A stretch of 64,000 nucleotides of DNA from Nitzschia sp. DOCU1 (lineage: Eukaryota; Bacillariophyta; Bacillariophyceae; Bacillariales; Bacillariaceae): NCBI GenBank assembly GCA_951394045.1, contig OX595997.1, positions 1,550,001-1,614,000 of the forward strand. The letters are read 5' to 3'. A program made the translations under genes and the position numbers. This document shows, one piece after another, positions 41,586-52,319 of this stretch. Positions within the stretch are counted from its first letter, which is position 1. Each line of letters opens with the position of its first letter. The notes beneath the pieces were generated by a model. It was not told where the DNA came from, did not search any database, and saw only the letters and a list, made by a program, of their open reading frames with translations.

Positions 41586-43389
41586 CTTGAATAATAGCTA
41601 GAACAAGCCTTCCCTTTGGTTGCCCACCTTTGCTTGCTTACTTGCGTTTGTGGCAGAAATTTATGACAGGTTGTTCTGGTGGGGTTGGAAATGGGAGGAA
41701 CCGAAATTGTGGCTGAAAAACGACGAAAGATCCCAATGCCGATTTTTTAACAGTAGTTTCGTGGCACGAAATGCCGTAGTGAAGGTCGAAAGGGCGGCTT
41801 TTCTACTCTGCGCACCGCCAGACTTTTCAGCTTTATTTAAAAAAGCGTCTTGGTTCGGCTTGGATCAAGATATTGTCATAAGCCCTTATCGGAATGGCCG
41901 TGTTGAACTCCCGAAGTGAAAGTAATTGCCAATACCGAAAACTCGTTCGGTGGCGCCGCTAGCTTATGAAATTCTTTATGCCTTCAGTCGTTCCAATACA
42001 CTGAGCTTTCGCATCTTCTTAAATAACAACGAGCCCTGTTTGCACTACGTATCTATTATCGGCAAATTTTCCACTCTGACGGATGAGATTTTGATTAGCT
42101 CGATTCCGCGCGAAGCGCGGAATCGCTTTCTGGTAAACTAAGATCCTTGCTACTCTTCTTGCCGAGACAGCCACGAGGATCGCTTTGGATCTCTCTGAAA
42201 GATCTGTAAGCTGCATGCTCCTAGAGCTGTATGACTACATTCACTCAACGAATAACACCACTACTCTAGCTAGCTAGATCTGCGAGAGCAATAGCGATCA
42301 TGCCAGCCACATCACTGCTAATGTTCTTGCTCTGTCTTGTTATGTTACTTTATGACTATAGCGGCGGGGGCGTCGGCGTCAATGACGCCAGTGCTAGCCG
42401 GAGCATTATCATTAACATTACGCTACTTCACGGCCCCAGTAGACGATGACGCAAGTACTATCGGTAGCTAGTAGAGCACGCGCTTTCGTCACACTAGATT
42501 TCGCAATGCACGCTTTTCGGAACACAATATTTCGTAAGACGCGATTTCGCACCACTCGCTTTTGTAACACTACGCGATTTCCTAAGACTTCACAAGACGC
42601 AATTTCGTAAAACAAGATTTCATAAGAAGCCCTTTTGCACCACAATGCGATTTCGCAAGACGCGCTTTCGTAACTCCAGTGATTTCCCGAGATTTCACAA
42701 CACGCAGTTTCGTAACACACTATTTTGCAACCATGCGATTTCGGAACAGCCGCGTTCGCCACTCTTTGGCTATTGTTGTGTTATTGTGCGTGGTTCGGAA
42801 GCAACGCGATGCGCGGGTGAAGCTAAATTCGTAGCTCTGCGTACATACTTATGCTAAATTTGAAGCTCTGCGTAGAATACTTATAATAAGTTCCAAGCAC
42901 TGCGCGCCAAATCGACTTCGACCTCCATAGTATTTTTCATTTCCCCATCCGTCAGTGTGGCAAGTTACCCCTATTATCTGGCCCAAACAGCTTTAAAGTG
43001 CGACAGAATACATACAGTGTAGTATTACGGCGGGGTGCTGTGCTTCGCTTCGCTGTCCAATTCCTCGTCTGCTGCTACTATCGCCACCATCCAGCACATC
43101 GGCCGTCGCAACGCTGCCGGAAGAAGGTAGCTGGTAGAGAAGCTGACAAAGAAGAAACTATGTAGAGGATCCAAGAAGAAGGCTTCGACCACGATGACGT
43201 ACTAGGATCAGGCGCAGCAGAGTCGTTTTTTTGTGCAGGAATGCCAGCCGACCACGTTCTATTTGTTTTAACTACTGCTGTTTTGACGACAAACCTGGAA
43301 AGGACGGCACCTTTAATCAGAGGAGCTCCTCCTCCTGGTAGCAGCAGCGGCGGCCGCATCATGCGACAAACGCCTTCCATCGTCCTCAG
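41586..43389. other. gene-free stretch, about 1.8 kb
   Basis: Upstream of the globin gene. The middle is a degenerate ATTTCG-type repeat (42474-42750). No gene supported. Confidence 0.45.
42474..42750. repeat. degenerate short-period repeat (about 16-bp ATTTCG units)
   Basis: Roughly 17-18 imperfect units of the type GCGATTTCGTAAGAC lie head to tail, with GCGCTTTCGTAAC and CACGATTTCGCA variants. Similar ATTTCGT words recur inside the 3.1-kb repeats at 55-62 kb, suggesting a related repetitive family. Confidence 0.6.
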
Positions 43390-44104
43390 ATGACGAAAAG
43401 CTTCGATCCACGTCCCGGTAGTAATCGTAGTATTGACTTTTCTTGGTGATATGCCTCACGACGATCGGCAAAGAAGGTGATCATGGTGGTGTTATTGCTT
43501 CTTGTCGTTGTTCAATACAACGATCATCGTGTTCTTCTTGGCAATGGTGAGGACGAGGAACAACCGGCGGCGGCTCTTTTCGGAGCTTCTGAATCTCTTG
43601 TTTCTCAAGCGGATTCATGATTTTGCGATCCTCTGCGGCGTCCTGATCTCGTAATGCACGCCCAACTTTATCGCGAGCCTGCTTTCCGCTCAAAAGCTCC
43701 CATTCGTTACCCACACGCTTCATGAAGCGCGCCCCAGATTCTCTTTGTATAGCATCAGCAACGAACTGAACACAGGCCGCGAGTGGTTTTTCTTCTTCAA
43801 CAGGCATGTTGCTGGCTAGGACTGCTGGTCGTGGTAGTCTTGGTGGTGGTGTCGAGACCCTCTTCCTCGTTTCCTCTCCTAGTTCTCTTCGGGGCTTCTG
43901 AATCTCTTGTTTCTCAAGCGGATTCATAATTTTGCGATCCTCTGCGGCGGCCTGATCTTGTAATGCACGCCCAACTTTATCGCGAGCCTGCTTTCCGCTC
44001 AAAAGCTCCCATTCTTTACCCACACGGTTCATGAAGCGCGCCCTGGATTCTCTTTGTATAGCATCAGCAACGAACTGAAAATAGGCCTGTGTCTTTGTGT
44101 GAAC
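43390..44104 (-). pseudogene. broken, internally duplicated DUF6824-type paralog
   Basis: An open frame from about 44104 to 43481 encodes two copies of the C-terminal half of the domain seen in the intact gene next door: FVADAIQRESGARFMKRVG, then NEWELLSGKQARDKVGRALR. The copies are offset 309 bp in frame. The N-terminal half (LCGR...HPGN) is missing. A stop at 43481-43483 is followed, in another frame, by SQYYDYYRDVDRSFSSSEDD. That matches SQNYYYDYEDVLVNRNFSSL plus SCEDD at the end of the intact paralog, so the tail has been frameshifted. Just upstream, an in-frame TAG doubles as an AG acceptor, so an unseen 5' exon is possible. Most likely a duplication relic. Confidence 0.6.
43576..44088 (-). 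repeat. 309-bp tandem duplication within the DUF6824 paralog
   Basis: The two copies (about 43576-43779 and 43885-44088) are more than 90% identical by eye, and the offset is 103 codons exactly. Confidence 0.85.
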
Positions 44105-44337
44105 CTATTTTTCATTCCCATGGTTGAGAACCCCTTCTGTAACAAAGAAGATCAGCAGGCTAGAAGGAGCAGGAGACACTCGCCAATGACGCCGAAACGC
44201 GAAACCCATACATGCAGCCAGTGCCCAAGATGATTGCTATCATCCTTCCACCGTCACAACGAGCACTCTCCCATTTCGGTGCTGCAACAAGCAGCAAGAC
44301 AAATAAGAAGAAGTTAATCAGCCACGCCTGTTTCCGT

Positions 44338-45348
44338 TCAAATAAATTCGCACGAACCGAATCGATCGACGACCGGAAGCTGATCATCGTCCTCACAGGA
44401 CAAGGAGGAGAAGTTTCGATTCACCAGCACGTCCTCGTAGTCGTAATAGTAGTTCTGACTTTTGGCGCTGCTGGTGGTAGGCCTCACGGCGATCGGCGAC
44501 TGTAATAGTGGTCTTGCTTCTTCTTGTCGTTCAAGACGATGATAATGTTCTTGTTGACGATGATCAAGAATGATTTGGTGGGGCTTTCTCCGTTGGGGCT
44601 CCGTTGCCCGTGTCCTCTCTGGTCGTTTCTCAAGCCCGAACAAGAAGGAGTTGTTCTTGTTGCTGCTCTCCCCCCCGTTCTTTGTGGCCACCTGCTGACG
44701 ATCCTCTCTGGACGGATCCCCAGGAACTTGCATCGGCCGCCGCCTTTTACGGGGCTTCTTGTTCATCTCTTGATCCTCAATCGCTTTCTTCTCTATCTCT
44801 TTCTCCGCAGCAGCCATATCCCTTAACGCATGCCCAACTTTCGTGTGAATCTCTTTAGTGTTCAAAAGTGCCCATTGGTTGACACCCACACGCTTCATGA
44901 AGCGCGCCCCGTATTCTTTTATTATAGAATCAGCAACGAACTTAAAATAGAGCGACTTCTTCTTCTTTTTAGTATCATCGGTGATGATTATGTAATCAGG
45001 AAGATACTTGTCTTTCAGGATTTCTCTGAACTTGATATTACCGGGATGCGCAAAAGCATATTTGAGCCGGCCGCAGAGGATATCTGTATCAGTGGGGGAT
45101 CCAAAGAAAATAACACTAGACTCCTCCTTCCTTTTGACGCCGGAAGTGCCAGGAGACCCTGATTTGACTTTGTTGACTCCCCGGCGCTCTCCCGGTGCTG
45201 AAACTGGTTTCTCAAAACCGCCGTACGTTCTCCAAGAATTGGCGGCGGCCGCGATAAGACGAGTGTTAGGCGCCGGAACGACCACGATCTCATCATCGTC
45301 CTTTTCTTCTTCCTCACATGACAGATATTCCTCAGAGCTAACACTCAT
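44338..45348 (-). CDS. DUF6824-type diatom protein
   Basis: 336 residues. After an acidic/Ser-rich N-terminus, residues about 85-190 form the domain: DTDILCGRLKYAFAHPGNIK, FREILKDKYLP, then KSLYFKFVADSIIKEYGARFMKR, and VNQWALLNTKEIHTKVGHALRD. The order LCGR-HPGN, a short variable segment, FxFVADxI, GARFMKR, W and KVGxALRD is that of a domain family highly expanded in diatoms (recalled as DUF6824). The C-terminal 130 residues are polar and His/Arg/Gln-rich. No catalytic motif is known, and nuclear or regulatory roles have only been suggested. A degenerate paralog lies directly downstream on the same strand. Confidence 0.75.
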   Translation of the reverse strand: MSVSSEEYLSCEEEEKDDDEIVVVPAPNTRLIAAAANSWRTYGGFEKPVSAPGERRGVNKVKSGSPGTSGVKRKEESSVIFFGSPTDTDILCGRLKYAFAHPGNIKFREILKDKYLPDYIIITDDTKKKKKSLYFKFVADSIIKEYGARFMKRVGVNQWALLNTKEIHTKVGHALRDMAAAEKEIEKKAIEDQEMNKKPRKRRRPMQVPGDPSREDRQQVATKNGGESSNKNNSFLFGLEKRPERTRATEPQRRKPHQIILDHRQQEHYHRLERQEEARPLLQSPIAVRPTTSSAKSQNYYYDYEDVLVNRNFSSLSCEDDDQLPVVDRFGSCEFI

Positions 45349-46006
45349 CGTTCAGTATTGATATAGGGATGCAAATCTCATTTGACACTCTGGGGGCGCA
45401 TAGGTTGTGAAATGGAAAAAAGTTGTGCATGCAGTGCTTCATACGCGTTCGCAAATTCGCCCTCACGACGTATTTGCGCCTTTGGGAGTAGCATTTTTGG
45501 TGGGTGGTAGCACGAGCGACCATGGTGCTGGCAGCGCAGTCGCCCTCGTTGCGCGAGGTCCCGAATTCGCTTTGGTCGGTGATAAAGGGAGGCAATAGTA
45601 AGGTGTTCCATAGGACAGCAGGGCTATTATGATACTGATAATAACATGTTGGCAGTTCAAAATAGGGGTTAACTATTTTTCTCCGACCCGTTCTGCGCGA
45701 AACGCGAAGGGACCATATCATAGCCGCTCTTCTCAACCACAGATCATCGTCCCCAAATATTTACCTGCCACCACCCCCACCCCCACCCCATTTTTGTTTT
45801 TGCATCCGATATGCCGAAGCGACGATGATGAACGGTCGACTACGATAGGAAAGCAGTGCGGGCCATCTGATGGTATCTGATGGTACTGGAACCCACACCA
45901 CATGGTGCCATGGTGCTTTCCCCGTATTTTTGAGCCGGATTGCGGGGTTCTTTGAATTTTGAGTTGTGTTTGACGGCACATCGCCGTCACTTCGATTTCA
46001 GGAATC
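45349..46006. other. divergent intergenic, 658 bp, with C-rich run
   Basis: 45768-45789 is a C-rich tract (G-rich on the minus strand, three runs of 4-5 G separated by single T) that could form a G-quadruplex about 220 bp before the glycosyltransferase-like gene. No gene seen. Confidence 0.4.
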
Positions 46007-47131
46007 ATGGGGAGGCGAGTCGTTCGCAATGTTTGGATCGGTTTCCTGGCTCTTCTATCAATGGGTCCATTTCTCATGTTGTTTATGCAAACAATAGACC
46101 CTCAAGAGGCACAACATTCTCTTGCAATCACTCGACACCAGCGCTTCTCGCAGCCACCTTCGAGTCGTCCGTTCTACGAAAAGTACTGGCTAGACTCCAC
46201 CATTGTGGTGACTATTGCCATGGGAAATGCTACACAAACTCGTTTGGTAGAACGTCTTGTCTCTTCGTTGCAGACGAATGGAGGTTGGAGGCTGGGAACT
46301 ATGGCCATTTTGACCGATCGGCCGGAACGTTATGAGCGACTGGTTGACCCCACTTCGAATATCTTCATTATGAGGGCCAAGCCGGAAGATGTTTTTCCGC
46401 GTGTGCAAAAGACGAAGGACGAGGGCGCAAAGTCAACGCTTCTAGAGTTCAAGCGAGAGGGGATGAGATTCAAGCGCTTCAAAACGTTGCTGCTTTCTTA
46501 TATGGATGGCTTTGTTCAGCAGCAGCCTCCTCAGTATCAGTATGTCATCTACATGGATGTTGATGTGGTAGTAGCTCGTCCCCTTACGACGCTATTGCAA
46601 GATTTTCAAGAGGAAATGGTCCAAAAAGGAGTCTTCGCTTCTGTCACGAGTAGCCAGCCTAGAGATCTCGAGTCCGACGAGTTCAACAATGCCACTAGTA
46701 GGAAATCCACCAACTCTTCCTCCACAGAAGCACTTCCATTCATGGCCATGTTTACGGATTGTGCGACTTGTGCCCGCCACAATACAAACAGTGGCGTCAT
46801 TATCTTGCATCGTGAGAGAAGTCGACCTTGTTTGCAAGAGTGGAACACTCTCTTTCTTGAAAATGCTGACTGGGGTGTCTACGACCAGCGATATCTGCGA
46901 GATATTCGATCGAACGGCCACTGCAAAATCCATGTCTTGCCAGATTATCATCGTCTCTATCCAACGTGGAAGGATATGCGGATGCTCGTGTCACGGGCTA
47001 CTATCGTTCACAACACAAACTCCTATAATGCCAGAAAAATTCCAGCTCATGTCCAGGCCACGTACTTTGCACATCTTTTGCCAGACTTTGTGGACAAGGG
47101 ACGGGGGCCGGAAGAGGTGGAACTATTTTGA
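46007..47131 (+). CDS. type II membrane glycosyltransferase-like protein
   Basis: 374 residues. The short cytosolic N-terminus (MGRRVVRNV) is followed by a membrane anchor (WIGFLALLSMGPFLMLFM), a type II Golgi topology. The luminal part has VVTIAMGNATQTRLVERLVS, FKRFKTLLLSYMDGF and the metal-binding DxD region YVIYMDVDVVVARPLTTLL. TNSGVIILHRERSRPCLQEW and DQRYLRDI follow, an arrangement typical of nucleotide-diphosphosugar transferases that add sugar to a glycan. Two NSS/NAT sites could be N-glycosylated. The donor and acceptor sugars cannot be told. It converges on the beta-helix gene, so the two share only 3' sequence. Confidence 0.72.
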   Translation: MGRRVVRNVWIGFLALLSMGPFLMLFMQTIDPQEAQHSLAITRHQRFSQPPSSRPFYEKYWLDSTIVVTIAMGNATQTRLVERLVSSLQTNGGWRLGTMAILTDRPERYERLVDPTSNIFIMRAKPEDVFPRVQKTKDEGAKSTLLEFKREGMRFKRFKTLLLSYMDGFVQQQPPQYQYVIYMDVDVVVARPLTTLLQDFQEEMVQKGVFASVTSSQPRDLESDEFNNATSRKSTNSSSTEALPFMAMFTDCATCARHNTNSGVIILHRERSRPCLQEWNTLFLENADWGVYDQRYLRDIRSNGHCKIHVLPDYHRLYPTWKDMRMLVSRATIVHNTNSYNARKIPAHVQATYFAHLLPDFVDKGRGPEEVELF

Positions 47132-47380
47132 GTATTGGACAAGACTCCAACTCATTTTCGGCCGATAAGTTAAAAGATCCCATTCCATCGGGGATCGAAG
47201 AAACCGGCAGCCAAGGATGAAAGGTAGAATATTCAATATAACACCGAGGCTATCGAGAAAGCAATGATGTCGCCATGAAGTCTAAAAGCTCTAGCCACTA
47301 GAACCAACAGAGTATCAACCACAAGGTTTTATAATTAGCCACAAGCGTCAACCCAATACTGCGCTAGAGAAGGGAGTTCG

Positions 47381-49528
47381 CTAATAAGAAATATCCTCGT
47401 CCAAAGACTTACAGTCCGAACCCGAAATCGTATTGGGGAACGGTCGAAAGAAAACACCACCGCAATCACCTTTAACAACAACGTTATCTTCGGCAATATT
47501 GTCGGTCAGAAGTATGTCAACCGTGGCGTTTTGTAGAACAAACCCTTCCCCGCCTTCAACAGCAGCACCATTGTCAGCGAAATAAGAATTTGACATGCGA
47601 AAAGTGAGTAAATTGCCCAGATTTCTCAAGTAGAACGCGCCCCCGCGGTTGGCGGAATTCGACGTGAAACTGTTTAAAGTCATCGATAGAGTGTGAGCGT
47701 CTTGGGCAAAGCTTGTAGACGAGTAGACATAAAGACCGCCCCCTTCGCTTCCACAACGATTCGACTCAAAATAACTTTCCTGGATAGTCACATTCAGTCC
47801 ATTTCGAATGGAGAGGCCAGCCCCAAACTCAGACGTGCCGTTCGCGAAGATGCTGTTGGATATCAATACGCTGCCGGGGCTCTCAATGTGTACGTTGCCA
47901 CCAGTTACGGCGTTACCTCCAGTAAAGGCGCAATTCGAAATTTCGACGTGGCCATCAGCTTTCACCCAGAGATTGCCGCCCTTTTCATCGGCGGTGCTAC
48001 CACCTTGAAATTCCACTCCCAGGACAGTCGGATTTGCTCCTTTCAAGATGAGATTTTGTCCACCGACGCCTTGAAGGACGCACCGCGAACCATCGGCACA
48101 GCAGATCGTGACATCAGGCTGATCGATTGTGACCGGCACGGGCATGGCTATGATTCCGCACAAAGCAATCGTATCGCCAGCTGCCACAGTGAGGGCCAAA
48201 CGGTCAAACTCCTCGTAAGCTTCAGCGCAAAAGCCGCTAGAGGGCGTGCAGGCGGGCGTTGGTGCTGTAGGGATAGGTGCCGCGGAAGGTACCGTCGTGG
48301 GTTCTAGCGTTTCTCCCTCTGGTAGATAGACAATGCTGTCATCAATCGAGCGACAGTCCGACGCCCTCTCAGAAGCCGAGTTGGGAAACGGTACGAGAAA
48401 AAGACTCGAACACGTCCCACTAACGGCTGTATTGTCTTGCCCAATATTTCCCGATAGCACGGCATTCAGGCTGGCGTCCTCATGAAGAATAAACCCCACA
48501 CCTCCTTGAATATCAGCTTCATTCTGACCAAAATACGAATCTTTGACACGAAGTCGGAGGTAGTCCGCCACATTCCTCAAGTAAAAGCCCGCGCCTCGTC
48601 CAGCGCCGTTCGATGTGAACCGATTCGTTGACAGGGAAACGCTGGTAGTAGAGACGCTTGAAGACTGGGTGGAGTACACGAGAAGTCCACCCCCTTGGTT
48701 GCTACAACGATTAAAGTCAAAGTAGCTCTCTTGGATGACGATTTCCGGTGTGTTAGCAATGGCGATTCCGCCACCGTTTTCAGCAGTACCAAACTCAAAG
48801 AGACTGTTGGTAATGAGCACGCTATCAGAGCCCTCAACGTGCAAATTTCCTCCCGTCTTAGCACTTCCGTCGGTAAAGGCACAATTGGCAATCTCCAAAT
48901 ATCCCCCTGCTTGAACCATTACGTTACCGCCCTTGTCATCCAGAGCGGCTCCTCGTTCAAAGGACAATCCTCTTAAGATAACATTCGCCGCTCTCACAAT
49001 TAGAACCTGTGAGCCGCCACTCTGCAAGCTGCATCGTGAACCCTCAGCGCAGCAAATGGTAACATCTGGCTCAACCACCTCCACGGGCGATTCCACTTGG
49101 ATATCGCCACAGATAGCCAAGGTGTCTCCTGGCTGCAGAGCAAGGTTGAGGCGGCCGAGTTCCTCGAAATTACTGGCGCAGATTCCAAAGCTTGGTTCAC
49201 AAGGCAGCATAGAGCTCAGCACTGGTAAGTTAAGATTCTTGGCAACGAGTTCATCTTCATTCGTAGCTGGAAATCCTGAAACATCGTTGGGGACAAGAAG
49301 CTTGACCACCACACCCACTAGCATCGGAAGTAGAACAAATAGGCCGACCAAGAAGAGAGGTTTGTGGCAAGAGGTAGAAGGAATCTTCTTTTCAACAGTA
49401 TCCATGCTGAGTTCCTTGACTTCAGTATGCGTGGGCATGGATTCTAGCATGTCCATTGTCATCGGGTTTTGGAGATCCGATGGCGGAGACATGCATGTGT
49501 CGGGTCCTTGGCTGGGGTTAGAATCCAT
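47381..49528 (-). CDS. type II membrane protein with two tandem right-handed beta-helix domains
   Basis: 715 residues, intronless. The N-terminal 55 residues are cytosolic, followed by a transmembrane helix PLFLVGLFVLLPMLVGVVVK near 57-79. Two similar extracellular units follow, about residues 108-395 and 432-715. Each starts with a Cys-rich segment (CEPSFGICASNFEELGRL; CTPSSGFCAEAYEEFDRL), then PGDTLAICGDI-type and PDVTICCA-EGSRC strands. Repeated GG-x-[LV]-x-[IV] and N-C-A-F-[TN]-x-G coils follow, as in parallel beta-helix (pectate-lyase-like) proteins. A Pro/Thr linker (TTVPSAAPIPTAPTPA) separates them. The units are about half identical, so the duplication is old. No lyase catalytic residues are identifiable. 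It is probably a surface or Golgi polysaccharide-binding or adhesion protein. Confidence 0.78.
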   Translation of the reverse strand: MDSNPSQGPDTCMSPPSDLQNPMTMDMLESMPTHTEVKELSMDTVEKKIPSTSCHKPLFLVGLFVLLPMLVGVVVKLLVPNDVSGFPATNEDELVAKNLNLPVLSSMLPCEPSFGICASNFEELGRLNLALQPGDTLAICGDIQVESPVEVVEPDVTICCAEGSRCSLQSGGSQVLIVRAANVILRGLSFERGAALDDKGGNVMVQAGGYLEIANCAFTDGSAKTGGNLHVEGSDSVLITNSLFEFGTAENGGGIAIANTPEIVIQESYFDFNRCSNQGGGLLVYSTQSSSVSTTSVSLSTNRFTSNGAGRGAGFYLRNVADYLRLRVKDSYFGQNEADIQGGVGFILHEDASLNAVLSGNIGQDNTAVSGTCSSLFLVPFPNSASERASDCRSIDDSIVYLPEGETLEPTTVPSAAPIPTAPTPACTPSSGFCAEAYEEFDRLALTVAAGDTIALCGIIAMPVPVTIDQPDVTICCADGSRCVLQGVGGQNLILKGANPTVLGVEFQGGSTADEKGGNLWVKADGHVEISNCAFTGGNAVTGGNVHIESPGSVLISNSIFANGTSEFGAGLSIRNGLNVTIQESYFESNRCGSEGGGLYVYSSTSFAQDAHTLSMTLNSFTSNSANRGGAFYLRNLGNLLTFRMSNSYFADNGAAVEGGEGFVLQNATVDILLTDNIAEDNVVVKGDCGGVFFRPFPNTISGSDCKSLDEDISY

Positions 49529-50422
49529 CGTCTCGATAACAATGAAACGGAGAAAGGATACTGATCAAGATATTGTAGAAGCTACCAAAGACCTTGGCCT
49601 GCAAAAGTATTGTCGTCGGCGCGTTTTCTACCCACTTTCTGTGGCTTCCGATGATCAATCTTAGTCGCAGCGGCACGTCTCAGGCAACAAAATCAATCCA
49701 GTGGTTAGACCTTTCGCGGCAGATTCCAAGACACGAACTAGTACCGGTGGAAAGTAGGACCTCCAGTTAATCAATAGCAAACAGATGACACAAGTTCGTA
49801 TCTGCTCCAACGATAGTCATCAATAAACAAGTGTCGGGTGCGACTAAGCGAAACGTCCAACATCGAGGGCTCGCATAAAGCTCCAACATCGATGGGAGAT
49901 CCAAGGTGGGAAGGACGTCAATCATGATGAATGAGAAGGGCGGGGCCGGATTGCTCCCGCCAAAAATGGCGCGTCGAACGGAAAGATCTCGCGCGCCGGC
50001 CGATTGAAAGTTTTGATTTCTTTGACTACAACTCCCTTTGGCATATGGGGATCGCAGCCCGAGAACAATCCTTCTCTACTACTTGCAAGAGATCCGCCTC
50101 TGAGTGGCGCACTTCCTACGCTCCTGGTATGTGCAACACTTGATATAGCTGCTTATCAATGAGAAACGAGTCGCTAGACAAATGAAGGAAAGCTTGCTAC
50201 TAGCCATGCAAATTGCTTAAAAACCCGACTTGCTGCATCGGTGAAATCAGCGCAGAGATGGAAGAGCGCCACACAGTCGGGTTGCGCCTCCGCCATTTTA
50301 TGCTTGGAAGGAGTAAATCATAAGTGTCGCTCTAGATTAAAGAATATCATTCCTGTAGCCACCAAGGATCGGGATGAAATGGGGACCAAACTTTCACGCC
50401 AAGCCTTGCGCAAAGCTGTTCC
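49529..50422. other. intergenic, 894 bp
   Basis: No gene. On the minus strand a TTTGGCGGG element (49956-49964) fits the E2F-type consensus and lies about 430 bp upstream of the beta-helix gene. Confidence 0.4.
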
Positions 50423-52319
50423 CTACTGGCTTTGGGGTGTCGCGCCGCGAGAACCCGCGGAATCACTCGAGTCCCCTACATCCGAGGCGTACCGACTACG
50501 AAGAGATCGATTCATCAAGTATCGTGTCCGATCAGTCAAATAGGATTGATGACTTTGATCACTGTCCTTCGTGCCCCCAGCTCCAGAGGCCGCTCGAGGA
50601 TTAGTGGACGACAGAATGCATTCTCCCGCCAATCGATCGCAAATATTCAGAAACGCTGGGCGGTCCTTGGGGTTGGCGCTCCACATTTCCGGCATGAGAT
50701 GTAGCAACGATTTCGAAAGATGGCGTGTGTTGGCGGAAGCCGCTTTGGTACTCGGTCGTTTGCCCTTCATTACGACCTGGTCAAAATGCTTGTCAAATGA
50801 CATCTTAGTGTACGCCTCTTGACCCGCAAAGACCTCCCAAAAGACAATAGCAAACGAGTACACGTCTGCTTTGAGACCGTAGTTTTTACACGCGACGACC
50901 TCAGGTGCCACTAGAAGGGGACAGAAAGGGCGTGAGCTGTGTATGAGAGTGCTGAAGGACTACAATTGTCAACGATGTCGCCAAAACTTACTGTATCGAC
51001 GGGAACCCGTTAGTCCAGTCGCTTGAAAATCGTCTGGCGGCTCCACCAAGTCCTTCTGCTTGAGTTCTTTGCAAAGCCCAAAGTCAAACAACCTCATGTC
51101 TCCGCGAACATCCACAGCAACATTTTCCGGCTTCAAATCTCGAAAGATAATCATATGGTTATGCAAGTATCGCATAGCTCTAGCGATATCATAGACAGCC
51201 AACAACTTGTCAGCATACTGTTCGCGCTCGAGTGCTTGATTCCTTTGCCCCAAGAGATTCCCCAGCATTCCCCGCTTGCCCTTGAGCTCATCCTTCCATT
51301 GCGTCATCTTTTCTCGTAGCGTCATGTTGAGCCGGTCCATGACAATCATAAAATCGATAGTTCCCGGGGTCCCGACGGTTCCTCGCATTTTCACAATGTT
51401 GGGATGCCGGATTGTGGCCAAGAACTTCGCCTCGACTGCCAAATTTAATACTGCTTCAGTCATTGTATCTGGATCCAAATCTTTGCGGGGTCGCTTGATA
51501 GCATACCGGGCGATGCCATGCCGTTTCAAATGTGTACTCATGTAGCCTCGTAAAAATGTAACTTCTCCATCCGTATTTTCCTCGTCCTCCACCAAATTGG
51601 TGACCGACTCCTCATCTTCAGTGGATAGCGTCGAGTCGTCGTTGTCCTCTTCAATATTTTCCTGGGTGGTTAAAGTGGGGTGACGCTCGTCTTCTTCAGG
51701 AGACTTGAGATCTTCCGCAAAGCTGACTTGTGATATATTTCGTCGATGTGGGTGCATTGCCGATGGCATCGATACAGAGGACGCTCCCACCTTCTCTTGC
51801 AGCTTTGCTTCCAAAGCTTCATCGACGATAATCTGAACGGGTGATTTTCGACGAGGCGCATGGTGGTGGCCACTACTAGACGTTTCATTCCCATCCCCAT
51901 TCGATGGCTGTGACGCGGAAATGGAGGCCTCCGGTACTCCGACCTCTCCACACGTGACGCAAGGGCACTCAAACGCAACATGGATCCCCTTGACTTCCCA
52001 GACATCTCCAAACTCCCCACAGCCAAGAAATTCCCCTTGTTCGATTTCTTTACGAGTATATCAATAAAGGCAAAAGGCAGTTGAGGAAACCCCGCTGTAA
52101 TTGGTTGATTGCATCTTGCTCTGTTTCCACGGCGACGGTCAACGTACCAGAAGGTTCAAATGACGGTAAAGTATATGGCTCAACCTGATCAAAAAAGGAG
52201 GAGTGATGCTCGACATGTTTCAGCAATCGATGGGTCGCCTGCTCCAAACTTCCATCGCTGGTCTTGTACTTTCGGTTCCCAACCGTGGAAACCCCCAAAT
52301 GTTTGTCCTGGGACGCCAT
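50423..52319 (-). CDS. serine/threonine protein kinase with insert after the glycine loop
   Basis: Three exons: 52319-52148, 52047-50992 and 50910-50423, around introns of 100 and 81 nt; the product is 571 residues. The junctions rebuild motifs: exon 1-2 gives PSEIEQGEFLGCGEFGDVWEV (glycine loop) and exon 2-3 gives GSRRYMAPEVVACKNYG (APE). The VAIK lysine is in RYAIKRPRK, but an acidic/Ser-rich insert of more than 100 residues separates it from the glycine loop. HPNIVKMRGTVG, then YLHNHMIIFRDLKPEN, is the catalytic loop, with Phe in place of the usual His (FRD). DFG is in LFDFGLCKEL. The C-terminal 60 residues are polar with RS repeats. The composition (insert, MRG, RDxKPEN) fits a kinase group expanded in diatoms. 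An active kinase is likely; the substrate is unknown. Confidence 0.82.

Noticed and set aside
42418..42762. 114-residue minus-strand protein rich in CEI/YEI
   Set aside because: It is a translation of the degenerate ATTTCG repeat.
51670..52026. 118-residue minus-strand frame overlapping the kinase 5' region
   Set aside because: A shadow in another frame; the kinase glycine loop LGCGEFGDVWEV is encoded in the true frame here.
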